Position numbers and translations under genes: made by a program. Shown piece by piece: positions 9,014 through 17,400 of a DNA stretch of 46,457 nt (positions are counted from its first letter, which is position 1; each line of letters starts with the position of its first letter). The stretch is taken from the NCBI GenBank assembly GCA_013141125.1, contig JABFRO010000003.1, positions 1 to 46,457 on the forward strand, read 5' to 3'. The notes under the pieces were generated by a model. The model ran no database searches. It saw only the letters and a list, made by a program, of their open reading frames with translations, and was not told the origin of the DNA. The stretch is from Methylophilaceae bacterium (GTDB lineage Bacteria > Pseudomonadota > Gammaproteobacteria > Burkholderiales > Methylophilaceae).

Positions 9014-9358
9014 TTATTCTTCTGTTGCTGGTAACGTTACCGTTTCATGCGAAAACTCTCGCATCCGCTCTAAACGCCTTGTTAACGTGCGCGAACAACG
9101 TTCACTCGCACGGTCAATAGCCACATAAAGATTGGTTTCAGTATCTTCAATCACAATATCGTTGTGACTAGCTAGGCTTACGTCAATTTGACAACGTTTA
9201 TCTACGCCACCGCGAGGGCCGTTAATATCTGCTAACCGTACTTGCACCCGAGTAATATATTTGTCGTTTCTGTTGAGTGCAAACTGCATACGACGTTTTG
9301 TGTAATCTCGTATGCCATCAGTGAGTGAAAAGCCATTTGTTTGAATATCAAGTTGCAT
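9014..9358 (-). CDS. hpf: Ribosome hibernation promoting factor (HPF/RaiA family)
   Basis: A 114-residue protein with the beta-alpha-beta-beta-beta-alpha HPF/YfiA fold: MQLDIQTNGFSLTDGIRDYT, the RVQVRLADINGPRGG segment, and a basic helix RASERCSRTLTRRLERMR. It resembles the short HPF type that binds the 30S decoding region in stationary phase. I chose ATG 9358 rather than an upstream in-frame ATG at 9418 because AAGGA precedes it at proper spacing and the family homology begins there. It is divergent from the NhaR-like regulator, with 120 bp between the two starts. It is not next to rpoN, unlike in many proteobacteria. Confidence 0.85.
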   Translation of the reverse strand: MQLDIQTNGFSLTDGIRDYTKRRMQFALNRNDKYITRVQVRLADINGPRGGVDKRCQIDVSLASHNDIVIEDTETNLYVAIDRASERCSRTLTRRLERMREFSHETVTLPATEE

Positions 9359-9405
9359 TGTTTTTTCCTTGCTATTGAATATGTGATGAACTTTACGCTT
9401 AGAAT

Positions 9406-9459
9406 ATACATCTAGCAATTAGATAAATATTGATTAATACTTCTAATTTTTAGATGTAT
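9406..9459. promoter_or_regulatory. Inverted repeat between hpf and the LysR-type gene
   Basis: ATACATCTA at 9406-9414 and TAGATGTAT at 9451-9459 form a perfect 9-bp dyad with an AT-rich 36-bp spacer, just upstream of the LysR-type regulator start. LysR regulators often bind dyads in a divergent intergenic region and control their own gene. Use as an operator is inferred. Confidence 0.3.
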
Positions 9460-9478
9460 TTTGATTAAGGGGAAGTGT

Positions 9479-10381
9479 TTGAAGGGCTTAAATTTTAAGC
9501 ACTTGCGATATTTTTGGATGGTGGGCAAAACTGGCAGTATTGCTCGGGCGAGTGAGCAGCTGCATTTGTCCCCCCAATCTATCAGTGTTCAGTTAGGTGA
9601 TTTAGAGAACAGTCTTGGCGTTCAGCTTTTTTGCAAGGTCGGTCGTGGCCTTGATTTGACTGATATTGGGCGTAGGGTTTTTAGCTATGCAGATGAGATA
9701 TTTTCCCTTGGCAATGAATTGCTAGAGGTTACACAACATCAGGAAGGCAGGAAAAGTATTCCGTTTCGCATTGGCATCACTGATTCTGTTCCAAAGTCAG
9801 TCGCTTATCGTGTGATAGAGCCTGTATTAAATATGGATGAGCCAATTCGATTAATCTGCAGAGAAGGCAAGTTGGCGGACCTATTGTCAGAAATGTCTGT
9901 CAATCAGCTTGATCTGGTTATTGCTGATCGCCCTATGCCCAGTAATTTGAATGTCCGTGCCTATAATCATTTACTTGGAGAAAGTAAGTTGGCGATTTTT
10001 GCCGCTAAAAGCTTAATTGAAAGGTATTCGGAGAAGTCTTTCCCAAAAATTTTGCATAATGCACCGTTTCTAATGCCTGGTGAAGACTTTGCTTTTCAGA
10101 AAAAACTGCTTACATGGATGGAGTCCAAACAAATTTATCCCAATATCGTTGGTGAATTTGATGACAGCGCACTACTTAAGTCTTTTGGTCAGGCAGGCGC
10201 AGGATTTTTCGCGGGATCAGAGGCTATTACAGCCTATATATGTCAACAATATCAGGTTGAAAAAATAGGGCTATTAGATAATATTAGTGTGCAACTCTAT
10301 GCGATTACAACGGAACGCCGCTTAACTCACCCTGCGGTAGTTTCGATTGTAAAAGCAACGGCAGAAGTTTTTGCCACTTAG
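9479..10381 (+). CDS. LysR-family transcriptional regulator, NhaR-like
   Basis: About 300 residues. The N-terminal winged helix-turn-helix FKHLRYFWMVGKTGSIARAS, then LHLSPQSISVQLGDLENSLG, and the GRGLDLTDIGRRVFSYADEI segment, match NhaR, the sodium/pH-responsive activator of nhaA. The C-terminal half is the periplasmic-binding-like LTTR effector domain. I prefer TTG 9479 over TTG 9461 because AAGGGGA sits just before it and the N-terminus then has the NhaR length. No antiporter gene is adjacent, so the target is unknown. It is divergent from hpf. Confidence 0.8.
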   Translation: MKGLNFKHLRYFWMVGKTGSIARASEQLHLSPQSISVQLGDLENSLGVQLFCKVGRGLDLTDIGRRVFSYADEIFSLGNELLEVTQHQEGRKSIPFRIGITDSVPKSVAYRVIEPVLNMDEPIRLICREGKLADLLSEMSVNQLDLVIADRPMPSNLNVRAYNHLLGESKLAIFAAKSLIERYSEKSFPKILHNAPFLMPGEDFAFQKKLLTWMESKQIYPNIVGEFDDSALLKSFGQAGAGFFAGSEAITAYICQQYQVEKIGLLDNISVQLYAITTERRLTHPAVVSIVKATAEVFAT

Positions 10382-10685
10382 CTCAGCATGGTAAAGCTAC
10401 GACGACAAGCCAATTACCGCTGATTGCTGAAGAAGTTTGGCTTCTATTTTAGTAAATCAGGAAAATTCACGATTGTCAACTTGGATTGCTACCTGTGTTA
10501 GGCACAGATGTGAGTGGCAACTTTGTGGATATTATAGCCGAATAGCCTAAATTGGCGAATGACTCCAAAGGCTGAATTTTGCCGTTCAATGCTGTCGCTA
10601 GCGTTTATGTCTTGCCGCTTTTCGCCTTGCACTTTCATCGGCTGTCGGCTGATAATGCGCTGCATCCCATCTTATTATTACTATC
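10382..10685. other. Intergenic region, no gene seen
   Basis: A 304-bp stretch between the LysR-type gene and the GGDEF gene. Translation in all frames gives only short stop-interrupted frames. No strong ribosome-binding site precedes the GGDEF start, and I see no clear terminator or promoter. Confidence 0.4.
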
Positions 10686-12398
10686 ATGACGGACGCAACG
10701 GACATTGGTACTCGCAAACGCCAGCGCACAGAAGCTGAGTTGAGCATGGCTGCCGAGGCTTTCGAGACGCATGACGCACTCATGATTACCGATGCTGATT
10801 CCAATATCATTCGCGTTAATCGCGCGTTTGAGGAAATTACCGGTTATACCGAAGAGGAAGTGTTGGGTCAGAATCCACGCATTCTGAAATCGGATCGTCA
10901 TGGTAAAGCGTTCTATATCGCCTTGTGGCAAGCATTGGCCAGTCATGGCTTCTGGTCTGGCGAGATATGGGATAGGCACAAAAATGGCGCTATTTACCCC
11001 AAGCACTTGACGGTCACCGCAATTAAAAACAGTGCAGGCGTGACCATAGAGTATGTGGCCAGCTTTGTTGATATTACTGAACGCAAGCAGGATGAGCTGG
11101 AGCTGCGAAAGTTCAGAGCTATCGTGGCCTCCTCGGACGATGCCATTATCAGTGAAACATTGGACGGCATTATCGAGAGTTGGAACCATGCGGCAGAAAT
11201 TATTTTTGGCTACGCAGCGCATGAAGCGATTGGCTGTTCGATGGAAATACTGATTCCGCCAGACCGACAATATGAAGAAACAGAAATTCTGGCGCTGATT
11301 AAACTGGGTGAGCGTGTTGAACACTTTGAATCCGTGCGCCGTCGCAAAGATGGCCGCTTGATTGATGTTTCCGCTACTATTTCGCCCATTTTTGATACCA
11401 ATGGCAAGGTTATTGCGGCTTCCAAGATTGCCAGGGATATTACCGAGCGCAAGCAGGATGAGCTGGAGTTGCGAAAATTCAGAGCCCTCGTTGCGTCTTC
11501 TGATGATGCCATTATCAGCGAATCACTGGAGGGCACCATCAAGAGCTGGAATCATGCGGCGGAACAGATTTTGGGCTATAGCGCCTATGAGGCTATCGAT
11601 CATTCATTCGAGATGCTGATTCCGCCGGGGCGGCAGCATGAGGAAACGGAAATCCTGGCGCGCATTAGACGCCGCGAGCGCGTAGAGCATTTTGAAACCG
11701 TACGCCGTCACAAGGATGGCCGCTTGATTGATATATCCATTACCATTTCTCCAATATTGGATGAAGAGGGCAAGGTCATCGGGACTTCGAGAATTACCAG
11801 AGACATCACTAATCGCAAAAAAATGGAAGAGGAAATCAATCAACTGGCTTTTTTTGATGTTCTAACGAAACTCCCCAATCGTCGCACGCTGAATGATCGT
11901 CTCCGACATGCCCTGGCATTCAGTAAACGCAATGCACTGTATGGGGCGTTGATGTTCCTGGGTTTAGACCATTTCAGGCGGCTCAATGAGCAGCATGGAC
12001 ATGACGTAGGTGATCAGCTTTTGCTTGAAGTGGCCAATCGAATTACCGGTTGCCTAAGAGAAATGGATACCGTGGCTCGTTTTGGAGGTGATGAGTTTGT
12101 TGTATTGCTCAACGAGCTGGATGTTGACCCCATCTTGTCTGCCGCAAAAGCGGAGGTTGTTGCAGAGAAAATTCGTGTCATTCTGTCTGATCCTTACCTC
12201 TTGAAAATTCAGCTGGAAGGGGCGGCGGAAATTACAGTGCAACATAATTGTAGCGCCACTATCGGCGTGACTTTGTTTATTGGTAATGAAGATTCGCAGG
12301 CGGAGATTCTCAAATGGGCGGATTTGGCGATGTATCAGGCAAAGGAAAGCGGAGGTGATGCGGTGCGTTTTTTTGATGGTATCCGGGGGGTATCTTAG
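10686..12398 (+). CDS. PAS-PAS-PAS-GGDEF protein (putative diguanylate cyclase)
   Basis: 570 residues, no membrane segment. Three PAS domains (about 20-135, 135-258, 258-382) precede a GGDEF domain (about 395-560). PAS2 and PAS3 are near-copies, both starting RKQDELELRKFRA and sharing VASSDDAIISE, IPPxRQxEETEILA and KDGRLID. The GGDEF motif is intact at 467-471 and an I-site RxxD (REMD, 458-461) sits five residues before it, as in feedback-inhibited cyclases. However, the first metal-binding Asp of the DxD strand (D327 in PleD) is Gly426 (FLGLDHF, codon GGT at 11961). N434 and D443 of the substrate site are kept. Activity may be lost or weak. The start lacks a good ribosome-binding site. Confidence 0.85.
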   Translation: MTDATDIGTRKRQRTEAELSMAAEAFETHDALMITDADSNIIRVNRAFEEITGYTEEEVLGQNPRILKSDRHGKAFYIALWQALASHGFWSGEIWDRHKNGAIYPKHLTVTAIKNSAGVTIEYVASFVDITERKQDELELRKFRAIVASSDDAIISETLDGIIESWNHAAEIIFGYAAHEAIGCSMEILIPPDRQYEETEILALIKLGERVEHFESVRRRKDGRLIDVSATISPIFDTNGKVIAASKIARDITERKQDELELRKFRALVASSDDAIISESLEGTIKSWNHAAEQILGYSAYEAIDHSFEMLIPPGRQHEETEILARIRRRERVEHFETVRRHKDGRLIDISITISPILDEEGKVIGTSRITRDITNRKKMEEEINQLAFFDVLTKLPNRRTLNDRLRHALAFSKRNALYGALMFLGLDHFRRLNEQHGHDVGDQLLLEVANRITGCLREMDTVARFGGDEFVVLLNELDVDPILSAAKAEVVAEKIRVILSDPYLLKIQLEGAAEITVQHNCSATIGVTLFIGNEDSQAEILKWADLAMYQAKESGGDAVRFFDGIRGVS

Positions 12399-12513
12399 CT
12401 GCGGTTTTACGAGCAATGACTTGGCTTACTTCCTGCATGAGTGCTTTTCCAAGCTCTGGCAACTCTAAATCGCACACGCCAAGTATAATGCCTCGTTTGC
12501 CGAGCACTTCTCC

Positions 12514-13404
12514 ATGTGGTTTAAAAACATTTTCATTTATCGGCTAGCTGTCGATAGTATTGCGCCTGACACGCTACTCGAAAAACTCTCCCTCAAGCCG
12601 CTCCTTACTTGCAGTGGACTGGACAAACAAAGCCGGGGCTGGGTTTCATGCCGTGGCGATGAGCGGCTGATTCATGTCGCCAATCAACAAATTCTGTTTG
12701 CGTTGGGTGTCGAGCAAAAACTATTACCCGCCACCATCATCAACCGTTTTGCCAAAGAGCGAGTCGCGGACATTGAAGTGCAACAAGGCTACAAAGTCGG
12801 CCGCAAGGAACTCAAAGAGCTCAAGGAAGCCATCACCGAAGAACTGCTGCCCCGCGCTTTTGCCTTACAGCGTACCACTTATGCCTGGCTGGACTTGGCC
12901 AATGGCCGTTTGCTGATAGATGCGGCTTCACAAGCCAAAGCCGATGAGCTGTTGGAGCAATTGCGCAAAACACTGGATGAGTTGCCGCTTAAACCGCTAC
13001 ACACGCAGATAGCACCGGTAGCGGCCATGACCGACTGGCTGGCAGGAAAGAATGCGCCAACCGGCTTCAGCATAGACCGTGAGCTGGAACTGCGCGCCAG
13101 TGGCGAAGGCCGTGCCACGGTGCGCTATGCCAACCACGAACTGGAAGGCGAAGAAATCCTTGCACATATCACTTCGGGTAAACGCGCCACCCGCTTGGGT
13201 ATGACCTGGAACGACCGTATTTCCTTCGTACTTACCGAGCAACTGCAAATCAAGAAACTCGAATTTCTCGACATCATCAAGGAAGAATCCACCGCATTGG
13301 CAGAAAATGCCGATGAAATATTTGAACTCGACTTTACCTTGATGACCAGCGAGCTGGCGAGGATGCTGACGAATCTGACGGAGGCGCTGGGTGGAGAAGT
13401 GTAG
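12514..13404 (+). CDS. rdgC: Recombination-associated protein RdgC
   Basis: A 296-residue protein starting MWFKNIFIYRLAVDS, matching the RdgC N-terminus (MxWFKNLxxYRL), with the conserved GYKVGRKELKELKEAI region and the C-terminal DFTLMTSELARMLTNLTEAL. RdgC forms a ring-shaped dimer on double-stranded DNA and restrains RecA loading. Length matches the family (about 300). A TATAAT box lies at 12484-12489, about 25 bp before the start; no convincing Shine-Dalgarno is visible. Monocistronic. Confidence 0.93.
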   Translation: MWFKNIFIYRLAVDSIAPDTLLEKLSLKPLLTCSGLDKQSRGWVSCRGDERLIHVANQQILFALGVEQKLLPATIINRFAKERVADIEVQQGYKVGRKELKELKEAITEELLPRAFALQRTTYAWLDLANGRLLIDAASQAKADELLEQLRKTLDELPLKPLHTQIAPVAAMTDWLAGKNAPTGFSIDRELELRASGEGRATVRYANHELEGEEILAHITSGKRATRLGMTWNDRISFVLTEQLQIKKLEFLDIIKEESTALAENADEIFELDFTLMTSELARMLTNLTEALGGEV

Positions 13405-13735
13405 AAACGCGTTATTTGCTGCTGTTCATCTTCGCAGGCCTGTCCGTCAACAGAACAAAGTGCTATTAAATTGAAATTCGCCGGATTTATGCAAAGAGCG
13501 GGCTATGATGCTGGCTGCTTTTGTCATGGTTTATACCGTTTGGTAATGATATAGCGTGTAAGTGCACGATTTTTTGCGAGAAAGCTATACGGATATAAAG
13601 GGTTGCAAAATTTCAATAACTAAATCGCGGCACTTGTGTCTAATTTATGCGTGTCTAATTTATGCGTCTAATTGAGTTTAAGGTAAACAAGCGATACACC
13701 GATTGTGAAATGAATCACAAGTAAAGGAGAACATC
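13405..13735. other. Intergenic region with short tandem repeat
   Basis: 331 bp between rdgC and the secreted His/Gly-rich protein gene, without a supported gene. Notable contents are a tandem 15-bp repeat at 13636-13673 and the strong AAAGGAGA ribosome-binding site at its end. The promoter of the downstream pair probably lies here. Confidence 0.5.
13636..13673 (+). repeat. Tandem 15-bp direct repeat, 2.5 copies
   Basis: GTGTCTAATTTATGC occurs at 13636-13650 and 13651-13665, followed by a partial third copy (GTCTAATT, 13666-13673). It lies about 65 bp upstream of the secreted protein start, so it could alter promoter spacing. Confidence 0.8.
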
Positions 13736-14131
13736 ATGAAAAATAACAAACTTCTATGTGGGCTGATACTGCTGGCAGGTGTTACGGTTAGCGGTTTGGC
13801 AGCAGCGGATCCCAGGCATGGTGGACATGGTTATGGCGGCCATGGCCATAGGCATGGCGGTAGCAGCTTCGGATTTTATTTGGGCATACCTTATCCCTAT
13901 GATCCCTACCCTTACTATAGTCCCTACCGCTATCCCTACTATCCGCCCGTTGTGACAGTACCGGTACCGACACAACCGCCGGTGTATATCGAGCAAGGCG
14001 ATGTAGCAGCACCTGCTGCTGCAGATAATTATTACTGGTATCACTGCGATAGGCCTGAAGGTTATTACCCTTATGTCAAGCAATGTCCTGGTGGATGGGA
14101 ACGGGTTAACCCTACACCACCCCCCCAATAA
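13736..14131 (+). CDS. Small secreted His/Gly- and Tyr/Pro-rich protein
   Basis: 131 residues. A signal peptide is clear: MKNNK, a hydrophobic core (LLCGLILLAGVTVSGL) and AAA before the predicted cleavage. Next come a HGGHGYGGHGHRHGG stretch (about 28-42), a tyrosine/proline-rich segment with repeated PYYxPY units (about 52-72) and a C-terminal WYHCDRPEGYYPYVKQCPGG block with two cysteines. Proteins ending in this YYPYVxxCPGGW block are common, uncharacterised, in betaproteobacteria. The excellent ribosome-binding site suggests high expression. It is 17 bp upstream of a Gly-zipper lipoprotein gene, so the two are probably co-expressed in the cell envelope. Metal binding by the His segment is only a suggestion. 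Confidence 0.8.
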   Translation: MKNNKLLCGLILLAGVTVSGLAAADPRHGGHGYGGHGHRHGGSSFGFYLGIPYPYDPYPYYSPYRYPYYPPVVTVPVPTQPPVYIEQGDVAAPAAADNYYWYHCDRPEGYYPYVKQCPGGWERVNPTPPPQ

Positions 14132-14148
14132 TATAAGAGGACAATATC

Positions 14149-14673
14149 ATGCATCATTCTATAAAAAGCACTTCCGTGCTGTTGTCCGTGCTGCTGCTGT
14201 CGGCGTGCGCTTCTGTGCCCAACGGCCCCAGCCTGATGGCATTGCCAGGCAGCAATAAAAATTTTGACCAGTTTCGTTACGATGATAACTACTGTCGGCA
14301 ATATGCTTTAGAGCAGATAGGCGGAACAACTGCCAATCAGGCCGCCGATAGTAGCGTCGCCAAAAGCGCCGTGGTAGGCACCGCATTGGGCGCGGCTTTG
14401 GGTGCGGCCGCAGGCGGCGGCAGAGGTGCTGGTATTGGCGCTGCCACCGGCTTGCTGATTGGTAGCCTTATCGGTGTCGATAAAGGCAATCAATCGTCCT
14501 CCGGTGCGCAAGGTCATTACGATAATGCCTACGTGCAATGCATGTATGCCAAAGGGCACAAAGTGCCGGTTTCAGGCCATGTGTTGACTGAGCAGCCGCA
14601 AAACTATAGCCCAGCGCAATCTTCACCATCGAACTACCCACCACCACCACCTGGGTATAACCAGTCACGTTAA
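14149..14673 (+). CDS. Glycine-zipper outer-membrane lipoprotein
   Basis: 174 residues. The signal sequence ends in the lipobox LLLSAC (Cys at about 21), so it should be lipidated. A glycine-zipper segment (about 70-108: GTALGAALGAAAGGGRGAG and following GAATGLLIGSLIG) resembles membrane-associating zippers of Gly-zipper lipoproteins. Conserved cysteines occur before and after it (YCRQYA, VQCMYAKGHKVP), and the C-terminus is Pro/Ser/Gln-rich. AAGAGGA-like bases precede the start. It follows the secreted His/Gly-rich gene by 17 bp. Function is unknown; an envelope-stress or outer-membrane structural role is plausible. Confidence 0.8.
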   Translation: MHHSIKSTSVLLSVLLLSACASVPNGPSLMALPGSNKNFDQFRYDDNYCRQYALEQIGGTTANQAADSSVAKSAVVGTALGAALGAAAGGGRGAGIGAATGLLIGSLIGVDKGNQSSSGAQGHYDNAYVQCMYAKGHKVPVSGHVLTEQPQNYSPAQSSPSNYPPPPPGYNQSR

Positions 14674-14890
14674 TGGAGTAGGGGACGTTTACGTAATTTG
14701 ATAGTTATCTGTCGAGCCCCATGAAAACTTATGGCTTGCCATATGGGCTTTGTTTGGCGCGTAGAATGTTCTCTGTCAGACTGTCGAAAAACTTTACATT
14801 TGGCGTGGATAATAAATGATGACTATTTGTAATTAGCTGATTAAATTAAATTTTATTTTATTGGCATAATATGTGCTTTTGATAAAACAG

Positions 14891-14922
14891 CGGCTATTGG
14901 AACCAATGGGTTCCAATAGCCG
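14891..14922. repeat. Perfect inverted repeat (hairpin)
   Basis: Arms of 14 bases (CGGCTATTGGAACC at 14891-14904 and its reverse complement at 14909-14922) with an AATG loop. It lies between the Gly-zipper lipoprotein and the next lipoprotein gene, about 220 bp after the former and 57 bp before the latter. It has no T-tract, so it is a weak terminator candidate or a leader structure of the downstream gene. Confidence 0.5.
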
Positions 14923-14978
14923 CCATTACGGTGACAGGCGATTTTCCCAACGAAATAAATTTAAAGTGATAAACCTGA

Positions 14979-15398
14979 ATGAATAAATACCTTGGTAAGA
15001 TTTTGAGTTTGGTGCTGTTTGGTGCACTTTTGAGCGGCTGTGAGCAAAAGGTTGCGCTACTTACTCCTGAAGGTGCACCAGTAGGCTCAGGCACGATCAG
15101 CATCGTTGATAATAATACCGCCAGTGCCAACTTTGTGATTAATGGCACCGAATATCAGGGAGTCTGGATCGCAAGAAAAGTAGATGAGAGCCGTGCCATT
15201 GCCGCGCATTACGGTTTTCCCAGCAGAAAATATCAACAATATTCAACCGGCAATGCCAGTTACTTGAGACAAGGTGAAGCAGTGCTGACCTCGGCACAAG
15301 GCGAGAAAATTACCTGTGCCATCAGCTATCGCGGCGCTCAGGGCAGAGCCAATTGCGGTTCAGCCTTTGAAACCTACGAGTTTTTGATTAAAGGATGA
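14979..15398 (+). CDS. Small hypothetical lipoprotein
   Basis: 139 residues with a lipoprotein signal peptide: MNKYLGKILSLVLFGALLSG then Cys21, lipobox LLSGC. The mature part is predicted to be mostly beta strands (ISIVDNNTASANFVING, EYQGVWIARK), with two cysteines (TCAISYRG, RANCGSAF) that could form a disulfide. I do not recognise the family; the C-terminal half resembles small uncharacterised periplasmic proteins. It is monocistronic, preceded by a hairpin and followed by an inverted repeat. Its job cannot be inferred. Confidence 0.7.
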   Translation: MNKYLGKILSLVLFGALLSGCEQKVALLTPEGAPVGSGTISIVDNNTASANFVINGTEYQGVWIARKVDESRAIAAHYGFPSRKYQQYSTGNASYLRQGEAVLTSAQGEKITCAISYRGAQGRANCGSAFETYEFLIKG

Positions 15399-15415
15399 TT
15401 CCCTTCCGCTACAAA

Positions 15416-15455
15416 TTTATTCGTCATCACCATTTTTGCGGGGATGACGAATAAA
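15416..15455. repeat. Inverted repeat after lipoprotein gene
   Basis: TTTATTCGTCATC at 15416-15428 pairs with GATGACGAATAAA at 15443-15455 around a 14-base loop. It lies 18 bp after the lipoprotein stop and is a candidate bidirectional terminator or dispersed palindrome. CGTCATC/GATGACG cores are common in proteobacterial intergenic repeats. Confidence 0.5.
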
Positions 15456-15557
15456 TCATCGATTCTCTGGTTATTGTGGGAACCTAGGCATCATTAACTA
15501 TTGGGACTCTCACCAGCGGTTTGAGTAAAAGCGTTTCCGTTCTTGATTGACTCCGCA

Positions 15558-16778
15558 CTATTTTTTCAATGACGCAGTAAATATTTCCCATTGCTGCTGG
15601 GTAGCAAGCGTTATTTCTGTTGCTGTATTCAGCATTTCCTTTTGCCAGTTATTTTTTAGCGCAAAAGCCATTAGCGCATCAGCGCTGGCAGAGCCGGAAC
15701 GACCTGTTGCGCGCAGTTGATCCCAAGCTAGAATACGCCCCATGCTGATGACCACTTCCTTGAGTCTATCCAGTTTTTTACCCCAATCTCCGATAGCCAC
15801 ACGGTCTTCCGAGGCCTGCAGACCACGTAATATATAAGGCCGTTCATCCAGCATTATTGCTTGCAGAAAGGCATGATCAACGGCTTGCATACGTTTTTGA
15901 ATACTGACAACACGACTGCCTTCATCCGGCCACAGCGGTTGTTTGATGCCCAGGTGAGCAAGGCGTGGTGCCATGGCCGAGGGCTTGGCTTGTTTGATGT
16001 CCAGCAGGTAATTGGCATCGGGAGAGCCCTTGCCTGCCACCAGCACCACAAAACGATCCACGCCCAGACTGCCGGTGCCGGCAATGCGGCGACCTATGTC
16101 CAGCACTTGGAAGAATTCGGGATTGGCTTGGTTGACAGCAAAATGCTGCATGAAATCAGTGACCAATTTTTTCTGCGCATGTGTGGCGGGCAAGGCTTTT
16201 TCACCATCTAGCTTCAGACTGCGCTGGTGATCTTTGCATAGAGTACGTTTGTCGAGAAAATCAGCGCGTCCGCGTCCATGCAAATCCGACAGCAAGGCAT
16301 TTACCAGCCCGGTGGAAGTTTCGCGCTCCACCCATAGCGGCTTGCCATTGATGAGTGCGGCACGGTAGGCTTCCACACAGCTCTGGCTAACTTCCAATGC
16401 CTCACTGTGCGTGGCATTGAGCACGTTGGCACCACACTGGATACTGGTCAATAAACGCACCAAATCCCAAGTGGCAGGGGCCAGCGCAGCTTCATCAAAA
16501 TCGTTGATGTCGAAATAAACCTGTCGATTATCGCCCTTGTAACTACCAAAGTTCTCAAAATGCAAATCGCCACAGCTCCACACCAGTGGCGCATCCTGAA
16601 ACAGCGCGGAATTGGGTAATATTTCGTAAAATAGATGGCAAGTGCCACGTAGAAAGTCGAAAGGACTTAGCGCCATTTTGGCGTATTTCAAAGCCAGACG
16701 TTCGGGATCGCGGCCTGCATTGTTACTGGCAATGGCATCGAGTACCTTGGATGCGGATAATAAGCATGGCTTGCTCAT
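15558..16778 (-). CDS. DUF2252 family protein
   Basis: 406 residues. DUF2252 features are clear: SPFDFLRGTCHLFYEIL near residue 45, CGDLHFENFGSYKG (about 70-83), VYFDINDFDEAALAPATWDL (about 88-107), and the C-terminal LAWDQLRATGRSGSASADAL. The GD-H-EN-G and DINDFDE motifs resemble the catalytic and metal loops of aminoglycoside-phosphotransferase-like kinases; biochemical function is not established. The start gives MSKPCLLSASKVLDAI; there is no obvious strong ribosome-binding site. It stands alone, converging on the lipoprotein gene and adjacent to the IS3 remnant of the hydrogenase region. Confidence 0.85.
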   Translation of the reverse strand: MSKPCLLSASKVLDAIASNNAGRDPERLALKYAKMALSPFDFLRGTCHLFYEILPNSALFQDAPLVWSCGDLHFENFGSYKGDNRQVYFDINDFDEAALAPATWDLVRLLTSIQCGANVLNATHSEALEVSQSCVEAYRAALINGKPLWVERETSTGLVNALLSDLHGRGRADFLDKRTLCKDHQRSLKLDGEKALPATHAQKKLVTDFMQHFAVNQANPEFFQVLDIGRRIAGTGSLGVDRFVVLVAGKGSPDANYLLDIKQAKPSAMAPRLAHLGIKQPLWPDEGSRVVSIQKRMQAVDHAFLQAIMLDERPYILRGLQASEDRVAIGDWGKKLDRLKEVVISMGRILAWDQLRATGRSGSASADALMAFALKNNWQKEMLNTATEITLATQQQWEIFTASLKK

Positions 16779-16925
16779 GGTAGTGACCAGCCCGAAATGG
16801 AGTAAGCTGACAATATACGCTCACTCGAATGCAATGCTCACTCTGGCACCATGTTTTGACCGCCTTACCCCGCGCGTACTCGAGTACCCGATGTCTTCAT
16901 TTAAGCTTTCCAGGCGGAAATGCAG

Positions 16926-17400
16926 TGGTCAAGTAATTTTGGACACCTCAATTGGTTGTTTTGCTGCAAATTGTTTTTCATAAATCAGGGATGCGACATT
17001 ACCCAAGGCAGAATGTCGCCTGACGCTGTTGTAAAAGCCCCCGATATAGTCCTTCACGTCTTTGGTTGCTTCTAACTGTTCGCATATTCGCGTTGCCTAC
17101 GCGCTCCATCTCCGCGTTATAGCTACGGCATAACCTAAAGGTTAGCCTTCACTGAACTCCGTTTTTCCAGCAATTGCCTTTCCGCCTCATGCTGCAAATA
17201 ATGCCGTGTGGTTTCAGTAGCGCCTGGTATTCATGGCTGGCGTATTGGCTACCCGATCGGAATGCAGAATTAATCCCGCTGTTGGTTGCTGTTGCCCGAT
17301 TGCGTGCGGATGTAAGTAATATCGGAAGTCCACGCCTGATCCAACTTCGGCGGATTAAACTGTCGGTCATGACACTTCCGGCAGAGACTGGCATAGGCGT
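16926..17400 (-). pseudogene. IS3-family transposase (OrfB) remnant, heavily decayed
   Basis: Read on the minus strand, broken frames give successive OrfB blocks: [33 protein letters not shown] (first catalytic Asp region), [20 protein letters not shown] with MRRKGNCW, then QLEATKDVKDYIGGFYNSV and RRHSALG, ending at TGA 16929-16931. Frameshifts lie between blocks, and the stretch between SGNSNQQRD and the second catalytic Asp (HSDRGSQYAS) is deleted. The sequence GGTCAAGTAATTTTGGACAC at about 16927 looks like the right end of the element. This remnant separates the DUF2252 gene from the hydrogenase maturation genes and truncates the gene upstream of hypA. Confidence 0.8.

Noticed and set aside
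17149-17394. 81-codon minus-strand open frame
   Set aside because: It is one frame of the decayed IS3 transposase, not a separate gene.
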